Source of the DNA: Acinetobacter calcoaceticus
Lineage (GTDB): Bacteria > Pseudomonadota > Gammaproteobacteria > Pseudomonadales > Moraxellaceae
Direction: 5' to 3'
NCBI RefSeq assembly: GCF_016508255.1
Contig: NZ_JADVKT010000003.1
Coordinates: 62,001-126,000 of the forward strand
DNA length: 64,000 bases
Shown: in pieces, positions 47,771 through 56,835 of the stretch
Numbering within the stretch: the first letter of the stretch is position 1
Layout of the letters: each line of letters starts with the position of its first letter
The notes under the pieces: model-generated
Told to the model about the DNA's origin: nothing
Database searches by the model: none
What the model saw: only the letters and a program-made list of their open reading frames with translations
Translations under genes and position numbers: made by a program

Positions 47771-48606
47771 TGACGTACAGCTCGAATCAGATGAATGGTG
47801 CGGGCATCTGCTTCAATAATTGTAAATAACCAATTTTCAAGCTCAACAGTTTGACCTTGTAAATCACTTACCAGACCAATTTCTTGAAGTAATAAACCGC
47901 CGACAGTTTCTACTTCATCGTCAGAAAAATCAGCATCTAAAACAGTATTAAAATGTTCAATTGGTGTAAGTGCTTGCACCATCCATGCATTTGCTACCGT
48001 ATGGTCATTGTCAGGAACAATGTACTGAGCATCTTCATCAGCAGTGTCATGTTCGTCTTCGATTTCGCCAACGATCTCTTCAAGAATATCTTCAAGCGTA
48101 ACAATACCAGCTGTTGAACCATATTCATCAATCACAATAGCAATGTGAGTCTGAGTATGTTTCAGCATGCGTAGTACCTGATCGGAACGTGCACTTTCTG
48201 GAACAAATAAGGGTTGACGCATAAGAACTCGAATATCGACTTTAGTATTCGGTTCGGTTAGAAACGGCAACAAATCTTTTGCGAGCAAAATCCCGACAAC
48301 ATTATCAGGCTGATCAGAAGAGAAGACTGGAAAGCGTGAGTGAGCAGACTCAACCAGTACATCAAGAATATCAAGTAACTGATCATCTTCTTGCAAACTG
48401 ATCATTGCTGTTCGTGGTGTCATGACTTCACGAATTTTTGTAGCGGGAAGGTCAAGAACACCTTCAAGCATGGCAACAGTATCTGGTTCTAAAAAGCGGC
48501 GTGAATTCTGGACTAATTTTAATAATTCATCACGGGTTTCTGGTGCTGTACCTAACCATTTTCGTAAGCCGCGCATTCCCCACGACGGACCTGGTTCCTC
48601 TTGCAT
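47767..48606 (-). CDS. corC: CorC/YbeX-family protein with CBS domains
   Basis: 279 residues. A short helical N-terminus is followed by two CBS domains (about 60-190: IREVMTPRTAMISL, AHSRFPVFSSDQPDNVVGILLAKDLLPFL, IVIDEYGSTAGIVTLEDILEEIVGEI) and a CorC/HlyC C-terminal domain (about 200-279). The family takes part in Mg2+ and Co2+ handling or in outer-membrane homeostasis; the role here is not shown. It lacks the DUF21 membrane domain. AGGAAAG precedes the ATG. Confidence 0.92.
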   Translation of the reverse strand: MQEEPGPSWGMRGLRKWLGTAPETRDELLKLVQNSRRFLEPDTVAMLEGVLDLPATKIREVMTPRTAMISLQEDDQLLDILDVLVESAHSRFPVFSSDQPDNVVGILLAKDLLPFLTEPNTKVDIRVLMRQPLFVPESARSDQVLRMLKHTQTHIAIVIDEYGSTAGIVTLEDILEEIVGEIEDEHDTADEDAQYIVPDNDHTVANAWMVQALTPIEHFNTVLDADFSDDEVETVGGLLLQEIGLVSDLQGQTVELENWLFTIIEADARTIHLIRAVRQ

Positions 48607-48791
48607 GATCTTTCCTAAAGACTCAATCTATCAAATGAATACTTTGAATCATACCGAAGAAAAGATGCTTATGCATCTATAAAACCAGCTAAAAGACAAA
48701 ACGCATATTGTTATGTAAAAGCCAGTTACAGTTAACAGGTCAGTAATCTGTTTATGCTAAAATGTGAAAATTCTATTTGTTCGAGTTTGTT

Positions 48792-49049
48792 ATGTCAGAA
48801 CAACTTATTTCACCTACTGTCCAACTCAATACGCGTGGTTTACGTTGTCCGGAACCTGTCATGATGCTGCATCAAGCCATCCGTAAATCTAAATCTGGAG
48901 AGGTGGTTGAGGTTTTCGCAACAGACAATTCGACTTCGTGGGATATTCCTAAATTTTGTATGCATTTAGGTCATGAGTTATTGTTGCAAGAAGAACGCTT
49001 AGATGAAAATGGTCATAAAGAATTTCATTATTTGGTGAAGAAAGGATAA
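48792..49049 (+). CDS. tusA: TusA-family sulfur carrier
   Basis: 85 residues from the ATG at 48792; a TTG five codons upstream is less likely. It has the hallmark NTRGLRCPEPVMMLHQAI with the active Cys in the CPEP motif, and the typical VVEVFATDNSTSWDIPKFC. TusA takes persulfide from IscS for 2-thiouridine and molybdopterin pathways. An extended -10 element TGCTAAAAT (48756-48763 region) lies about 30 bases upstream. Which paralogue function applies is not certain. Confidence 0.9.
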   Translation: MSEQLISPTVQLNTRGLRCPEPVMMLHQAIRKSKSGEVVEVFATDNSTSWDIPKFCMHLGHELLLQEERLDENGHKEFHYLVKKG

Positions 49050-49188
49050 AGGATAATAGAATAATAAGGCTTCTAATAAAGACGATTAGAAGCCATTAAT
49101 AATTAAAATTTTATTTGAAATGATAATTTTTTACAAATAAGAATCGTTATATAATTTATAAAATTAAGTATATAAATGACGTATAAAA

Positions 49189-49569
49189 ATGAATGATTAT
49201 TTTGTGAAACGAAGCTTATTTATTTGTCTTTGGTTTTTCAGTATTGCTGGTTTATTAAATCTAGAAACCCCTTGGTTATCTGAAACTCTTGCCACCATTA
49301 TTTTAGTTACTGTTATTATTTTGGGGTCAATTCTGTTGGGTTATAGAAATACATATTTTGCTCCCGAACCAAAAATAAAGATGAGTCTGATTTTGCATAC
49401 AAGATTCATGGGGTTCATGTTAATTCTTGATTTATTGTTTGGTAAGTCAGTTTGGTATTTCGATTTAGCACGAAACTTTGGTTTTCTTGGTCTGTTTTTA
49501 TTAGGCTCATTTATTTTCTATAAAAAGAACCTCAATTTAAACGTAGCAAAAATACCGCCTTTTCAATAA
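49189..49569 (+). CDS. Small four-helix membrane protein, unknown
   Basis: 126 residues with hydrophobic segments near 8-24, 32-51, 65-83 and 90-112 and a lysine-rich end. The base composition is more AT-rich than neighbours and the ribosome site is weak. I see no family. Coding potential is judged from the ordered membrane pattern and the clean position between tusA and a terminator. Confidence 0.6.
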   Translation: MNDYFVKRSLFICLWFFSIAGLLNLETPWLSETLATIILVTVIILGSILLGYRNTYFAPEPKIKMSLILHTRFMGFMLILDLLFGKSVWYFDLARNFGFLGLFLLGSFIFYKKNLNLNVAKIPPFQ

Positions 49570-49581
49570 GCGAATTCCAAT

Positions 49582-49611
49582 AAAAAAGCCCCGAATAATC
49601 GGGGCTTTTTT
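49582..49611. terminator. Bidirectional intrinsic terminator
   Basis: A perfect 13-bp stem AAAAAAGCCCCGA/TCGGGGCTTTTTT around ATAA, with T-runs on both strands, lies between the small membrane-protein gene and the ETF-QO gene. Confidence 0.94.
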
Positions 49612-49614
49612 TTA

Positions 49615-51327
49615 TTACATATTAGGGTAGTTTGGACCACCGCCGCCTTCTGGCGTTACCCATGTGATGTTTTGAGATGGGTCTTTAATATCACAGGTCT
49701 TACAGTGAACACAGTTTGCTGCGTTAATCTGGAAGCGTTTAGAGCCATCATTATCTTCCATGATTTCGTAAACACCAGCAGGGCAGTAGCGCTGTGCAGG
49801 CTCATCCCATTTCGGTAAGTTTACGTTCACTGGAATTGAAGGATCAGTAAGCTTCAAGTGAGCTGGCTGGTTTTCTTCATGTACAGTATTTGAGATAAAC
49901 ACAGAAGATAAACGGTCAAATGTAAGCTTGCCATCAGGTTTTGGATAGTTTGGCTTGAAGCTAGTTGCATCAACAGTTTTCAATACAGCGAAGTCTTGCT
50001 TCAAGTCATGTAAGGTGAATGGTACTTTAAAGACGTTTTGGTCGATAAAGTTAAATGCACCACCAATCCATTGACCAAATTTATGCATTGCTGGGCCAAA
50101 GTTACGAGAGTTATAAAGCTCTTCTTTTAACCAGCTGTTGTTGAATTTGTCAGTGTATGAAGTTAATTCTTTAGTGAATAAATCTTCACCTTCAGTAACG
50201 CGCGCAATCGCAAGGTCACCGCCTTTTTCTACACCAGCAGCAATCGCTTCAAATACAGCTTCACCACATAACATGCCTGATTTCATGGCAGTGTGTGAGC
50301 CTTTGATTTTTGCAAAGTTTAAGAAACCTGCGTCATCACCAATCAAGCAGCCGCCTGGGAAAGTCAATTTAGGCAATGAGTTGAAACCGCCTTTCACTAC
50401 AGCACGTGCGCCGTAAGAAATACGTTTACCACCTTCTAAATACTGTTTAATCAGTGGGTGAGTTTTCCAGCGCTGCATTTCCATAAATGGATACATGTGT
50501 GGATTTTCATAAGACAAGTCCACAATCATACCCAAGGTTACTTGGTTGTTTTCAGCGTGGTATAACCACCAGCCGCCTGAAGAAGCTGTTTCAGCCAATG
50601 GCCAGCCTGCGCCGTGCATAACTAAGCCTGGTTTATGTTTTGCTGGGTCGATTTCCCAAAGCTCTTTAATCCCAATACCGTAGTGCTGAGGATCAACATT
50701 TTTATCGAGGTTATATTTTGCAATCAGGCGTTTGCCTAAGTGACCACGGCAACCTTCAGCAAAGAGGGTGTATTTAGCGTGAAGTTCATAGCCCGGAGTA
50801 AAGTTATGTGTTGGCTCGCCATCTTTACCAATGCCCATGTCACCGGTTTGAATACCTTTTACAGTACCGTCTTCATGGTAAAGCACTTCAGATGCAGCAA
50901 AACCAGGGAAGATAGAAACTTCTAGTTCTTCAGCTTTTTGGCCTAACCAGCGAACCACGTTACCTAAAGAGATGACATAGTTACCATCGTTATGCATGGT
51001 TTTAGGAACCATCCAGTGAGGTGCTTCTTTTGAGGTAGTGTCTGAAAGTAAAAAGAACGTTTTGTCTTCAGTAACTGGTACGTTTAAAGGCGCGCCTTCT
51101 TCTTTCCAGTTCGGGAAAAGTTCATTGATGGCACGTGGCTCAAGCACAGCACCAGACAAGATATGCGCACCTACTTCAGAGCCTTTTTCAACTACACAAA
51201 CAGACAGATCGGGTAAGTTTTTTTCAATCGCTAATTGACGGATCTTAATCGCAGCAGATAGACCTGCAGGTCCTGCACCTACGATGACAACGTCAAACTC
51301 CATCGATTCACGTTCGATGTGTTCCAT
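49615..51327 (-). CDS. Electron transfer flavoprotein-ubiquinone oxidoreductase
   Basis: 570 residues from the ATG at 51327, preceded by GAGGAG; ten more upstream codons are in frame but lack a ribosome site. N-terminal FAD motif VIVGAGPAGLSAAIKIR, quinone-binding middle region (GGGW-like SGGWWLYHAENN, TFPGGCLIGDDAGFLN), and a C-terminal 4Fe-4S site formed by Cys in YCPAGVYE and NCVHCKTCDIKDP. It passes electrons from ETF (acyl-CoA and amino acid dehydrogenases) to ubiquinone. Peripheral inner-membrane enzyme. Confidence 0.97.
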   Translation of the reverse strand: MEHIERESMEFDVVIVGAGPAGLSAAIKIRQLAIEKNLPDLSVCVVEKGSEVGAHILSGAVLEPRAINELFPNWKEEGAPLNVPVTEDKTFFLLSDTTSKEAPHWMVPKTMHNDGNYVISLGNVVRWLGQKAEELEVSIFPGFAASEVLYHEDGTVKGIQTGDMGIGKDGEPTHNFTPGYELHAKYTLFAEGCRGHLGKRLIAKYNLDKNVDPQHYGIGIKELWEIDPAKHKPGLVMHGAGWPLAETASSGGWWLYHAENNQVTLGMIVDLSYENPHMYPFMEMQRWKTHPLIKQYLEGGKRISYGARAVVKGGFNSLPKLTFPGGCLIGDDAGFLNFAKIKGSHTAMKSGMLCGEAVFEAIAAGVEKGGDLAIARVTEGEDLFTKELTSYTDKFNNSWLKEELYNSRNFGPAMHKFGQWIGGAFNFIDQNVFKVPFTLHDLKQDFAVLKTVDATSFKPNYPKPDGKLTFDRLSSVFISNTVHEENQPAHLKLTDPSIPVNVNLPKWDEPAQRYCPAGVYEIMEDNDGSKRFQINAANCVHCKTCDIKDPSQNITWVTPEGGGGPNYPNM

Positions 51328-51514
51328 GTAGGACTCCTCAATACTTAAAGGTGGCAACCGTCATATTCAGAAAATTCGGTGCTGCCGTGAGTGTTTTAAT
51401 CCATAGGCGCAAATATGCTATTGTGCCTTTTATCGTTTTGGCTAGTATAGGTTTAAACCATGATCTAGCCAATTGGCTGAGTCGTCATATTTTCTCGTCA
51501 GCAAGGCATAAACT

Positions 51515-52126
51515 ATGGTAAATCAAAATAATTCCCCATCGGATATGGGAAAAATACCGTTATCTGATGATAAAAACTTAATGAACATTGCACAATACTT
51601 AAAAGATGTACAGCAAAGTCACAAAAGGTCAATTCCACCTTTAGAGCAATGGCATCCAAAGCATTGCGGTAAAATGGATTTAACGGTTAAAGCCAATGGA
51701 GAATGGTGGCACGAAGGTCAATTAATCAAGCGCCAAGCCCTATTGGATCTATTTACCAAAGTCCTATGGAAAGAAGAGGGTAAATTCTACCTGAAAACCC
51801 CTGTAGAACAAATTGAAATCGAAGTTGAAGATGAACCTTTATTAGTCAATCAGGTAGATCAAGTCGAAATTTCAGGTGATCAGTTTTTACAACTTACTAC
51901 GACGAATCAAGATGTAATTCTGGTCAATGCTGAACATCCAATTTTTATGCGTGAATATGCAGGGGAATTGCGTCCTTATGTGCACGCGCGTTTTGGAATT
52001 AATGCACTTATTCAACGTCAAGCTTTCTATCATTTAGTGAACTATGGAACACTCATCGAAAATGATAAAGGTGAAACCGTTTTAGAGTTAAAAAGTGGTA
52101 ATTTGCTCTTGCAATTAGGCACTTGA
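51515..52126 (+). CDS. DUF1285 family protein
   Basis: 203 residues. The core (about 45-190) matches the DUF1285 pattern: CGKMDLTVKANGEWWHEGQLIKRQALLDLFTKVLW, KFYLKTPVEQIEIEVEDEPLLV and RPYVHARFGINALIQRQAFYHLV. It is soluble. Function unknown. It lies divergent from ETF-QO and 45 bases before murI, possibly in the same message. Confidence 0.85.
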   Translation: MVNQNNSPSDMGKIPLSDDKNLMNIAQYLKDVQQSHKRSIPPLEQWHPKHCGKMDLTVKANGEWWHEGQLIKRQALLDLFTKVLWKEEGKFYLKTPVEQIEIEVEDEPLLVNQVDQVEISGDQFLQLTTTNQDVILVNAEHPIFMREYAGELRPYVHARFGINALIQRQAFYHLVNYGTLIENDKGETVLELKSGNLLLQLGT

Positions 52127-52171
52127 GGTTTAAGCTTTATAGAGTGAAATTTTCGACACTTCAGTACTGCC

Positions 52172-53038
52172 ATGACCGCTATACAAGCCCTATTTACCGA
52201 GCTAAACCCTATGCCTAAAGCATCAGCAGATGCCCCTATTGGTATTTTTGATTCGGGAATTGGTGGAATGTCGGTTGCAGCAGAAATTGCCAGATATTTG
52301 CCAAATGAGCGGATTGTGTATTATGCCGATACAGCCTATGTGCCTTATGGGCCACGCTCTGATGAAGAAATTAGAGAGCTCACAGCACGTGCGGTTGACT
52401 GGCTATACCGTCAGGGTTGTAAAATTGCGGTTGTAGCATGCAATACGGCCTCGGCATTTAGTCTTGATCACTTGCGCGAACGTTATGGCGAACATTTTCC
52501 TATAGTGGGTTTAGTGCCTGCGTTAAAACCAGCAGTATTACAAACACGCTCTAAGGTGGTTGCGGTATTGGCGACACCTGCTACTTTTCGTGGGCAACTC
52601 ATTAAAGATGTTGTTGAAAAGTTTGCTGTTCCGGCGGGTGTTAAAGTAATGACTTTAACCAATCTCGAACTTGTCCCTTGTGTGGAAGCAGGACAACAAA
52701 TGAGTCTTGCATGTTTAACCGCATTGAAAGACGCTTTACAGCCCGCAGCTGAGCAAGGGGCTGATTATTTAGTGCTGGGTTGCACACACTATCCATTCTT
52801 AAATGAAGCCATCCATCATCTTTTTGATAACCAATTCACATTGGTTGATTCTGGTTTCGCAGTTGCACGACAAACAGCCCGTATTTTAATAAAAAATGAG
52901 TTATTATGTGACCAAATAGGTCAGAATGTTGCACGTATTGAATGTTATGTCAGTGGTAATAATGCGGATGCATTACAACCTGTTTTACAACATATGATTC
53001 CACAAGAGCTAACTTGGACATTGCATAACCTGAACTGA
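52172..53038 (+). CDS. murI: Glutamate racemase
   Basis: 288 residues from 52172; a second ATG at 52211 (MPKASADAPIGIFDSG) would also suit, and neither has a strong ribosome site. The racemase signatures are GIFDSGIGGMSV, the first catalytic Cys90 in VACNTAS and the second Cys204 in LGCTHYPFL. The enzyme makes D-glutamate for peptidoglycan. Downstream lies the DUF4062 gene. Confidence 0.96.
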   Translation: MTAIQALFTELNPMPKASADAPIGIFDSGIGGMSVAAEIARYLPNERIVYYADTAYVPYGPRSDEEIRELTARAVDWLYRQGCKIAVVACNTASAFSLDHLRERYGEHFPIVGLVPALKPAVLQTRSKVVAVLATPATFRGQLIKDVVEKFAVPAGVKVMTLTNLELVPCVEAGQQMSLACLTALKDALQPAAEQGADYLVLGCTHYPFLNEAIHHLFDNQFTLVDSGFAVARQTARILIKNELLCDQIGQNVARIECYVSGNNADALQPVLQHMIPQELTWTLHNLN

Positions 53039-53156
53039 TCATTTTTGTCATCATTCAGAACACATTATTTTTTATATTTATTTTTCTTATTTGGGGCGGT
53101 TCATAATCTTGGCTTATTGAGGCCATATAGAGATTATGGGGCGAAAGGGTATTGTT

Positions 53157-54161
53157 ATGCTCGATACACGCTATCAGATTTTTATTTCAACATCTGGCCG
53201 CGATATGCAGCCAGAGCGAATGGTTTTGTCTCAAACTTTGGTGGGGATGGGTTTCTTTGCTTGGGGATTAGAACATCGAACACCTTTAACCACTACACTT
53301 GCACGTCGACAGATTGATGAATGTGATTATGTAATCTTACTTCTAGGAAGTCAGTATGGAGAACAATCGATTTCTGGGGTGAGTTATTTGTCTTTAGAAT
53401 ATGAATATGCATTAAGTCAGGCGAAACATATTATTGTGTTCATGCATGAACAGCCTGAAAATCGTGAAATAGATTTACAAGAAACACATCAACAACTTAA
53501 AGATAAATTTCTCGCATTTAGAAAAAAGTTATTACACGAAGCAAAGCATATTTTTTACTTTAAAACTCCACGTGAGTTAGAGTTGGCAATTCGTTTAAAT
53601 ATGCCTTTAATGGTGGAGCAACATGGGGGAGATGGCTGGGTTTCTGCTCATCAAGCTCATCAGTTAGTAGATGAAATTAAGCTATTAAAAAGTAAAATTT
53701 CGCAGTTAGAGCAGCGACTAGCCGAGCCTTCAACACAATTAACTGAAGTTGCGCCGCAAGATATTTTTGCATTTGAATATCAGATTCAAGCATTTCAAGA
53801 TGGCAACTTTAAAGAGCTTAAACGACAGAGACAAATGACTTGGTCTCAGTTGTTGAGTGTGCTGGCAAAGTGCTTTGAAACAGCAATGCCAGAAGAAAAT
53901 TTTGGAACTTGTCTGAATGAATATTTAAATCAGGCTGGCTTAGAAGATGCCCGTCAGGAATTACCAAGGGCACATGCTGTGGCTTGTGCGCAGATTAATC
54001 AGACCGCACTGTTTCGGATTAAAAAGCAAATGCAATCCCAAGGCTGGATTGTTCCAACCCAAACTGAACAACAATATCGTTTATGGAAAGTAACTGCTAA
54101 AGCTCAAAAGTTGCTACTCAGCTATAAATGGAGTCATCGGGGCACTCGATTAAAAGCTTAG
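53157..54161 (+). CDS. DUF4062 domain protein with coiled coil
   Basis: 334 residues from ATG 53157 (AAAGGG about eight bases upstream); an ATG seven codons earlier at 53136 is possible. The N-terminal DUF4062 domain has YQIFISTSGRDMQPER, the QIDECDYVILLLGSQYG segment and SLEYEYALSQ. A coiled coil (LVDEIKLLKSKISQLEQRL) joins it to a C-terminal helical domain with a likely winged-helix end (FRIKKQMQSQGWIV). DUF4062 folds resemble TIR-like alpha/beta domains and often occur in signalling or defence proteins. Here it stands between murI and hemH. Function unknown. Confidence 0.8.
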   Translation: MLDTRYQIFISTSGRDMQPERMVLSQTLVGMGFFAWGLEHRTPLTTTLARRQIDECDYVILLLGSQYGEQSISGVSYLSLEYEYALSQAKHIIVFMHEQPENREIDLQETHQQLKDKFLAFRKKLLHEAKHIFYFKTPRELELAIRLNMPLMVEQHGGDGWVSAHQAHQLVDEIKLLKSKISQLEQRLAEPSTQLTEVAPQDIFAFEYQIQAFQDGNFKELKRQRQMTWSQLLSVLAKCFETAMPEENFGTCLNEYLNQAGLEDARQELPRAHAVACAQINQTALFRIKKQMQSQGWIVPTQTEQQYRLWKVTAKAQKLLLSYKWSHRGTRLKA

Positions 54162-54234
54162 AGCGATTCAATTTATATATGACAATGAAAACTGTTACAT
54201 TAGTGTCATAAGATGAACTGAAAGGCATTTACAC

Positions 54235-55251
54235 ATGTCGTTTGAACAAAAACCGAAAGTTACTGTCATTTTAGCGAATTTAGGTACACCTGATGCGGCG
54301 ACTGTTCCCGCAGTGCGCCGTTTTTTAAAACAGTTTTTATCAGATTCACGTGTCATTGAAATACCAAAACTGGTGTGGTGGATTATTTTAAACCTGTTTG
54401 TTTTGCCTTTTCGCCCAAAAAGAGTGGCGCATGCTTATGCCTCTGTGTGGTCAAAAGATTCGCCAATGCGAGAAATTGTGTTTGAACAAACCAAACGTGT
54501 GCAGGCTTATTTAGAGCGAGAAAATAAACAGTTTGATTTAACCGTTTTACCCGCAATGACTTATGGTCATCCGGGGATTGATGACGTACTAAAAAAATTG
54601 GCGGCTAATCCGCAAGAGCATGTCATTTTATTGCCATTATTTCCCCAATATTCAGCAACATCTACAGCGCCGTTGTACGACGCATTTGCCAAATGGATTC
54701 CAGCCCAGCGGAACCTGCCAGGCCTAACGATTATCAAAGATTATTATCAGCATCCTATGTTTATTCAGGCATTGGCAGAAAGCGTTTTAGCTTACCAAGA
54801 GCAGCATGGCAAACCTGAAAAACTGTTGATGTCATTTCATGGTATTCCCCAGCCGTATGCAGACAAAGGTGACCCGTATGCAGATCGTTGCCGCATTACT
54901 GCAAAATTGGTGGCCGAAGCCTTACATTTAAAAGATGATGAATGGGCGATTAGCTTCCAGTCACGTTTTGGAAAACAAGAGTGGGTCAAGCCTTATACCG
55001 ACCAATTGTTGCAAGATTGGGCACAGCAAGGGGTTAAGTCTGTTCAAGTGTTAAGTCCTGCTTTTTCTGCCGATTGTCTAGAAACGCTTGAAGAATTAGC
55101 GATTCAAAATGCTGAGTTATTTCAGCAGGCGGGTGGCGGGAGTTACGCCTATATTCCTGCCCTAAATAGCGATCAGGCTCATATTGATTTGCTTGCAGGG
55201 TTAGTTCAGGCTAATCTTGATGCTCTTACTTATACCTTAGCCCACCGTTAA
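54235..55251 (+). CDS. hemH: Ferrochelatase
   Basis: 338 residues. It has [20 protein letters not shown] at the start, [34 protein letters not shown], the catalytic His in [17 protein letters not shown] and [16 protein letters not shown]. It inserts Fe2+ into protoporphyrin IX, the last haem step. AAGG lies eight to ten bases before the ATG. The MBL-fold gene follows 23 bases on, likely in one transcript. Confidence 0.97.
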   Translation: MSFEQKPKVTVILANLGTPDAATVPAVRRFLKQFLSDSRVIEIPKLVWWIILNLFVLPFRPKRVAHAYASVWSKDSPMREIVFEQTKRVQAYLERENKQFDLTVLPAMTYGHPGIDDVLKKLAANPQEHVILLPLFPQYSATSTAPLYDAFAKWIPAQRNLPGLTIIKDYYQHPMFIQALAESVLAYQEQHGKPEKLLMSFHGIPQPYADKGDPYADRCRITAKLVAEALHLKDDEWAISFQSRFGKQEWVKPYTDQLLQDWAQQGVKSVQVLSPAFSADCLETLEELAIQNAELFQQAGGGSYAYIPALNSDQAHIDLLAGLVQANLDALTYTLAHR

Positions 55252-55274
55252 TTGTGTTTTAGCCAGAGGTTTTT

Positions 55275-55919
55275 ATGCTTCAAGTCAAAATTGTTCCAGT
55301 TACTGCATTTGCCCAAAACTGTTCCCTTGTTTGGGACAGTGAAACCAAAGAAGCAGTTTTGATTGATGCAGGCGGTGATGCTGCTGTTTTGAAAAAAGAA
55401 GTAGAAGCATTAGGTCTAAAAGTGAAGGCCCTTTGGCTGACTCATGGGCACTTAGACCATGCTGGAGCGGTGGGTGAGCTTGCCAAAGAATGGAATGTTC
55501 CAGTTATTGGTCCACATAAAGAAGATCAGTTTTGGTTAGACATGATTCAGGAAGTATCAGCGCGTTATGGCTTCCCAATTCCACAGCCCGTTAACGTCGA
55601 TCAATGGCTTGAAGGCGGTGAGGTGCTAAAACTGGGTGAAGATGAGTTTGAAGTACGCTTTGCACCGGGTCATACACCAGGGCATGTTGTTTTTTATAAT
55701 AAAAACCATGGTTTACTTTGGACGGGTGATGTTCTGTTTAAAGGTTCGATTGGACGAACAGACTTCCCGCGTGGAAACCACGATCAATTGATTGAATCGA
55801 TTAAACGTGAATGTTTTAGTTTGCCAGATGATACTCAATTTATTTCTGGACATGGTCCGATGAGTACCATTGGCTATGAAAAAAAATTTAACCCGTTTGT
55901 AGCTGGTAAAGCAGGTTAA
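55275..55919 (+). CDS. MBL-fold metallo-hydrolase (glyoxalase II / YcbL-like)
   Basis: 214 residues. The metal-binding motif is [12 protein letters not shown] (HxHxDH). Further ligands are seen in [30 protein letters not shown] (bridging Asp) and the final His in [12 protein letters not shown]. The short form without the HAGH C-terminal helices matches YcbL-type glyoxalase II-like enzymes. The substrate is probably a thioester but is not proven. AGAGG precedes the ATG. Its stop overlaps the yacG end by four bases. Confidence 0.9.
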   Translation: MLQVKIVPVTAFAQNCSLVWDSETKEAVLIDAGGDAAVLKKEVEALGLKVKALWLTHGHLDHAGAVGELAKEWNVPVIGPHKEDQFWLDMIQEVSARYGFPIPQPVNVDQWLEGGEVLKLGEDEFEVRFAPGHTPGHVVFYNKNHGLLWTGDVLFKGSIGRTDFPRGNHDQLIESIKRECFSLPDDTQFISGHGPMSTIGYEKKFNPFVAGKAG

Positions 55920-56110
55920 TCCTCATAATCATCTTCATTTTGACTACCCTTGTTTTGCTGAGGAGCATCTTGGGTAGGCAATTTATACTCATCATTTGCC
56001 CACGCCCCTAAATCAATTAATTTACAACGTTCAGAGCAAAACGGACGAAATTCATTATCTTCCCAAACACTTGGTTCACCACAACGTGGGCAGGGGAATG
56101 TACGTGGCAT
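55916..56110 (-). CDS. yacG: DNA gyrase inhibitor YacG
   Basis: 64 residues. The zinc site is [10 protein letters not shown] plus [16 protein letters not shown], i.e. CxxC and CxxxC. YacG binds GyrB and blocks DNA binding by gyrase in E. coli. It is usually linked to coaE and pilD, but here converges with the MBL-fold gene with a four-base overlap. The C-terminal acidic tail is typical. Confidence 0.93.
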   Translation of the reverse strand: MPRTFPCPRCGEPSVWEDNEFRPFCSERCKLIDLGAWANDEYKLPTQDAPQQNKGSQNEDDYED

Positions 56111-56202
56111 AAAGCGATATCCTCAAAGTGAAGAGAAATAGATTAGGCAAAAGTCAGGTGACTTGTTAGACTTATGCCGATTTTATTTAGTTTGATGTGA
56201 TT

Positions 56203-56835
56203 ATGCCGATTCGTCAATTTCAAGCACAACGTATGCAAGCGCCTCGCGATTTTACTCCAATTGAAAATACCCCGATTTGTGTAGAAATTGGAGCGGGCAA
56301 GGGCAAACATGCTTTGCTTTTTAGTGGGCAACAGCCACAGCACACGTTGTATGCAATTGAACGAACCCGAGAAAAATTCTTGGCAATGCAAAAACAGCAT
56401 GGTTTGGAACCAAGAGATAATTTGGTACCTGTACATGCGGATGCTTTGCCTTGGGTTGTACATGCTTTACACCCTGCTCAAGTTGAACATTTCTTTATTC
56501 TCTATCCAAATCCAGAGCCACATAATCCGGCACAGCGCTGGTTGAATATGCCATTTTTTGAGTTCTTAATCTCACGCCTGAAAACAGGTGGAACCATTAC
56601 GTTGGCAAGTAATATTCCTGAATATATCGAAGAAGCAGAACAGCAGTTAATTCATGTATGGAAGCTGCCTTATCAAAAAGAAAAAATTGCTCCAACGTCC
56701 GCGCGTACTCATTTTGAAATTAAATATTTAGAACGTGGCGAGCTTTGTCAGCAGTTCGTCATCACTAAACCTGAAGGCTATACCACTCGTTTTGATGAGT
56801 TTGCACCATTACAAGGGCAAGTGGATGGCGAATAA
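56203..56835 (+). CDS. TrmB-like SAM-dependent methyltransferase (divergent)
   Basis: About 210 residues from ATG 56203; a GTG two codons earlier is possible. SAM-binding CVEIGAGKGKHALLF and YAIERTREKFLAMQ are TrmB-like, as are VHADALPWVVHAL and the C-terminal THFEIKYLERGE. The usual FPDPW motif reads YPNPEPHNPAQRW, and ATD reads ASN. It may be a second TrmB-family enzyme with altered target, since tRNA m7G46 synthases keep these residues. It overlaps the next gene by 11 bases. Confidence 0.75.
   Translation: MPIRQFQAQRMQAPRDFTPIENTPICVEIGAGKGKHALLFSGQQPQHTLYAIERTREKFLAMQKQHGLEPRDNLVPVHADALPWVVHALHPAQVEHFFILYPNPEPHNPAQRWLNMPFFEFLISRLKTGGTITLASNIPEYIEEAEQQLIHVWKLPYQKEKIAPTSARTHFEIKYLERGELCQQFVITKPEGYTTRFDEFAPLQGQVDGE

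Noticed and set aside
53045..53317. 90-codon frame overlapping the DUF4062 start
   Set aside because: It is out of frame with the recognisable domain and has no family features.
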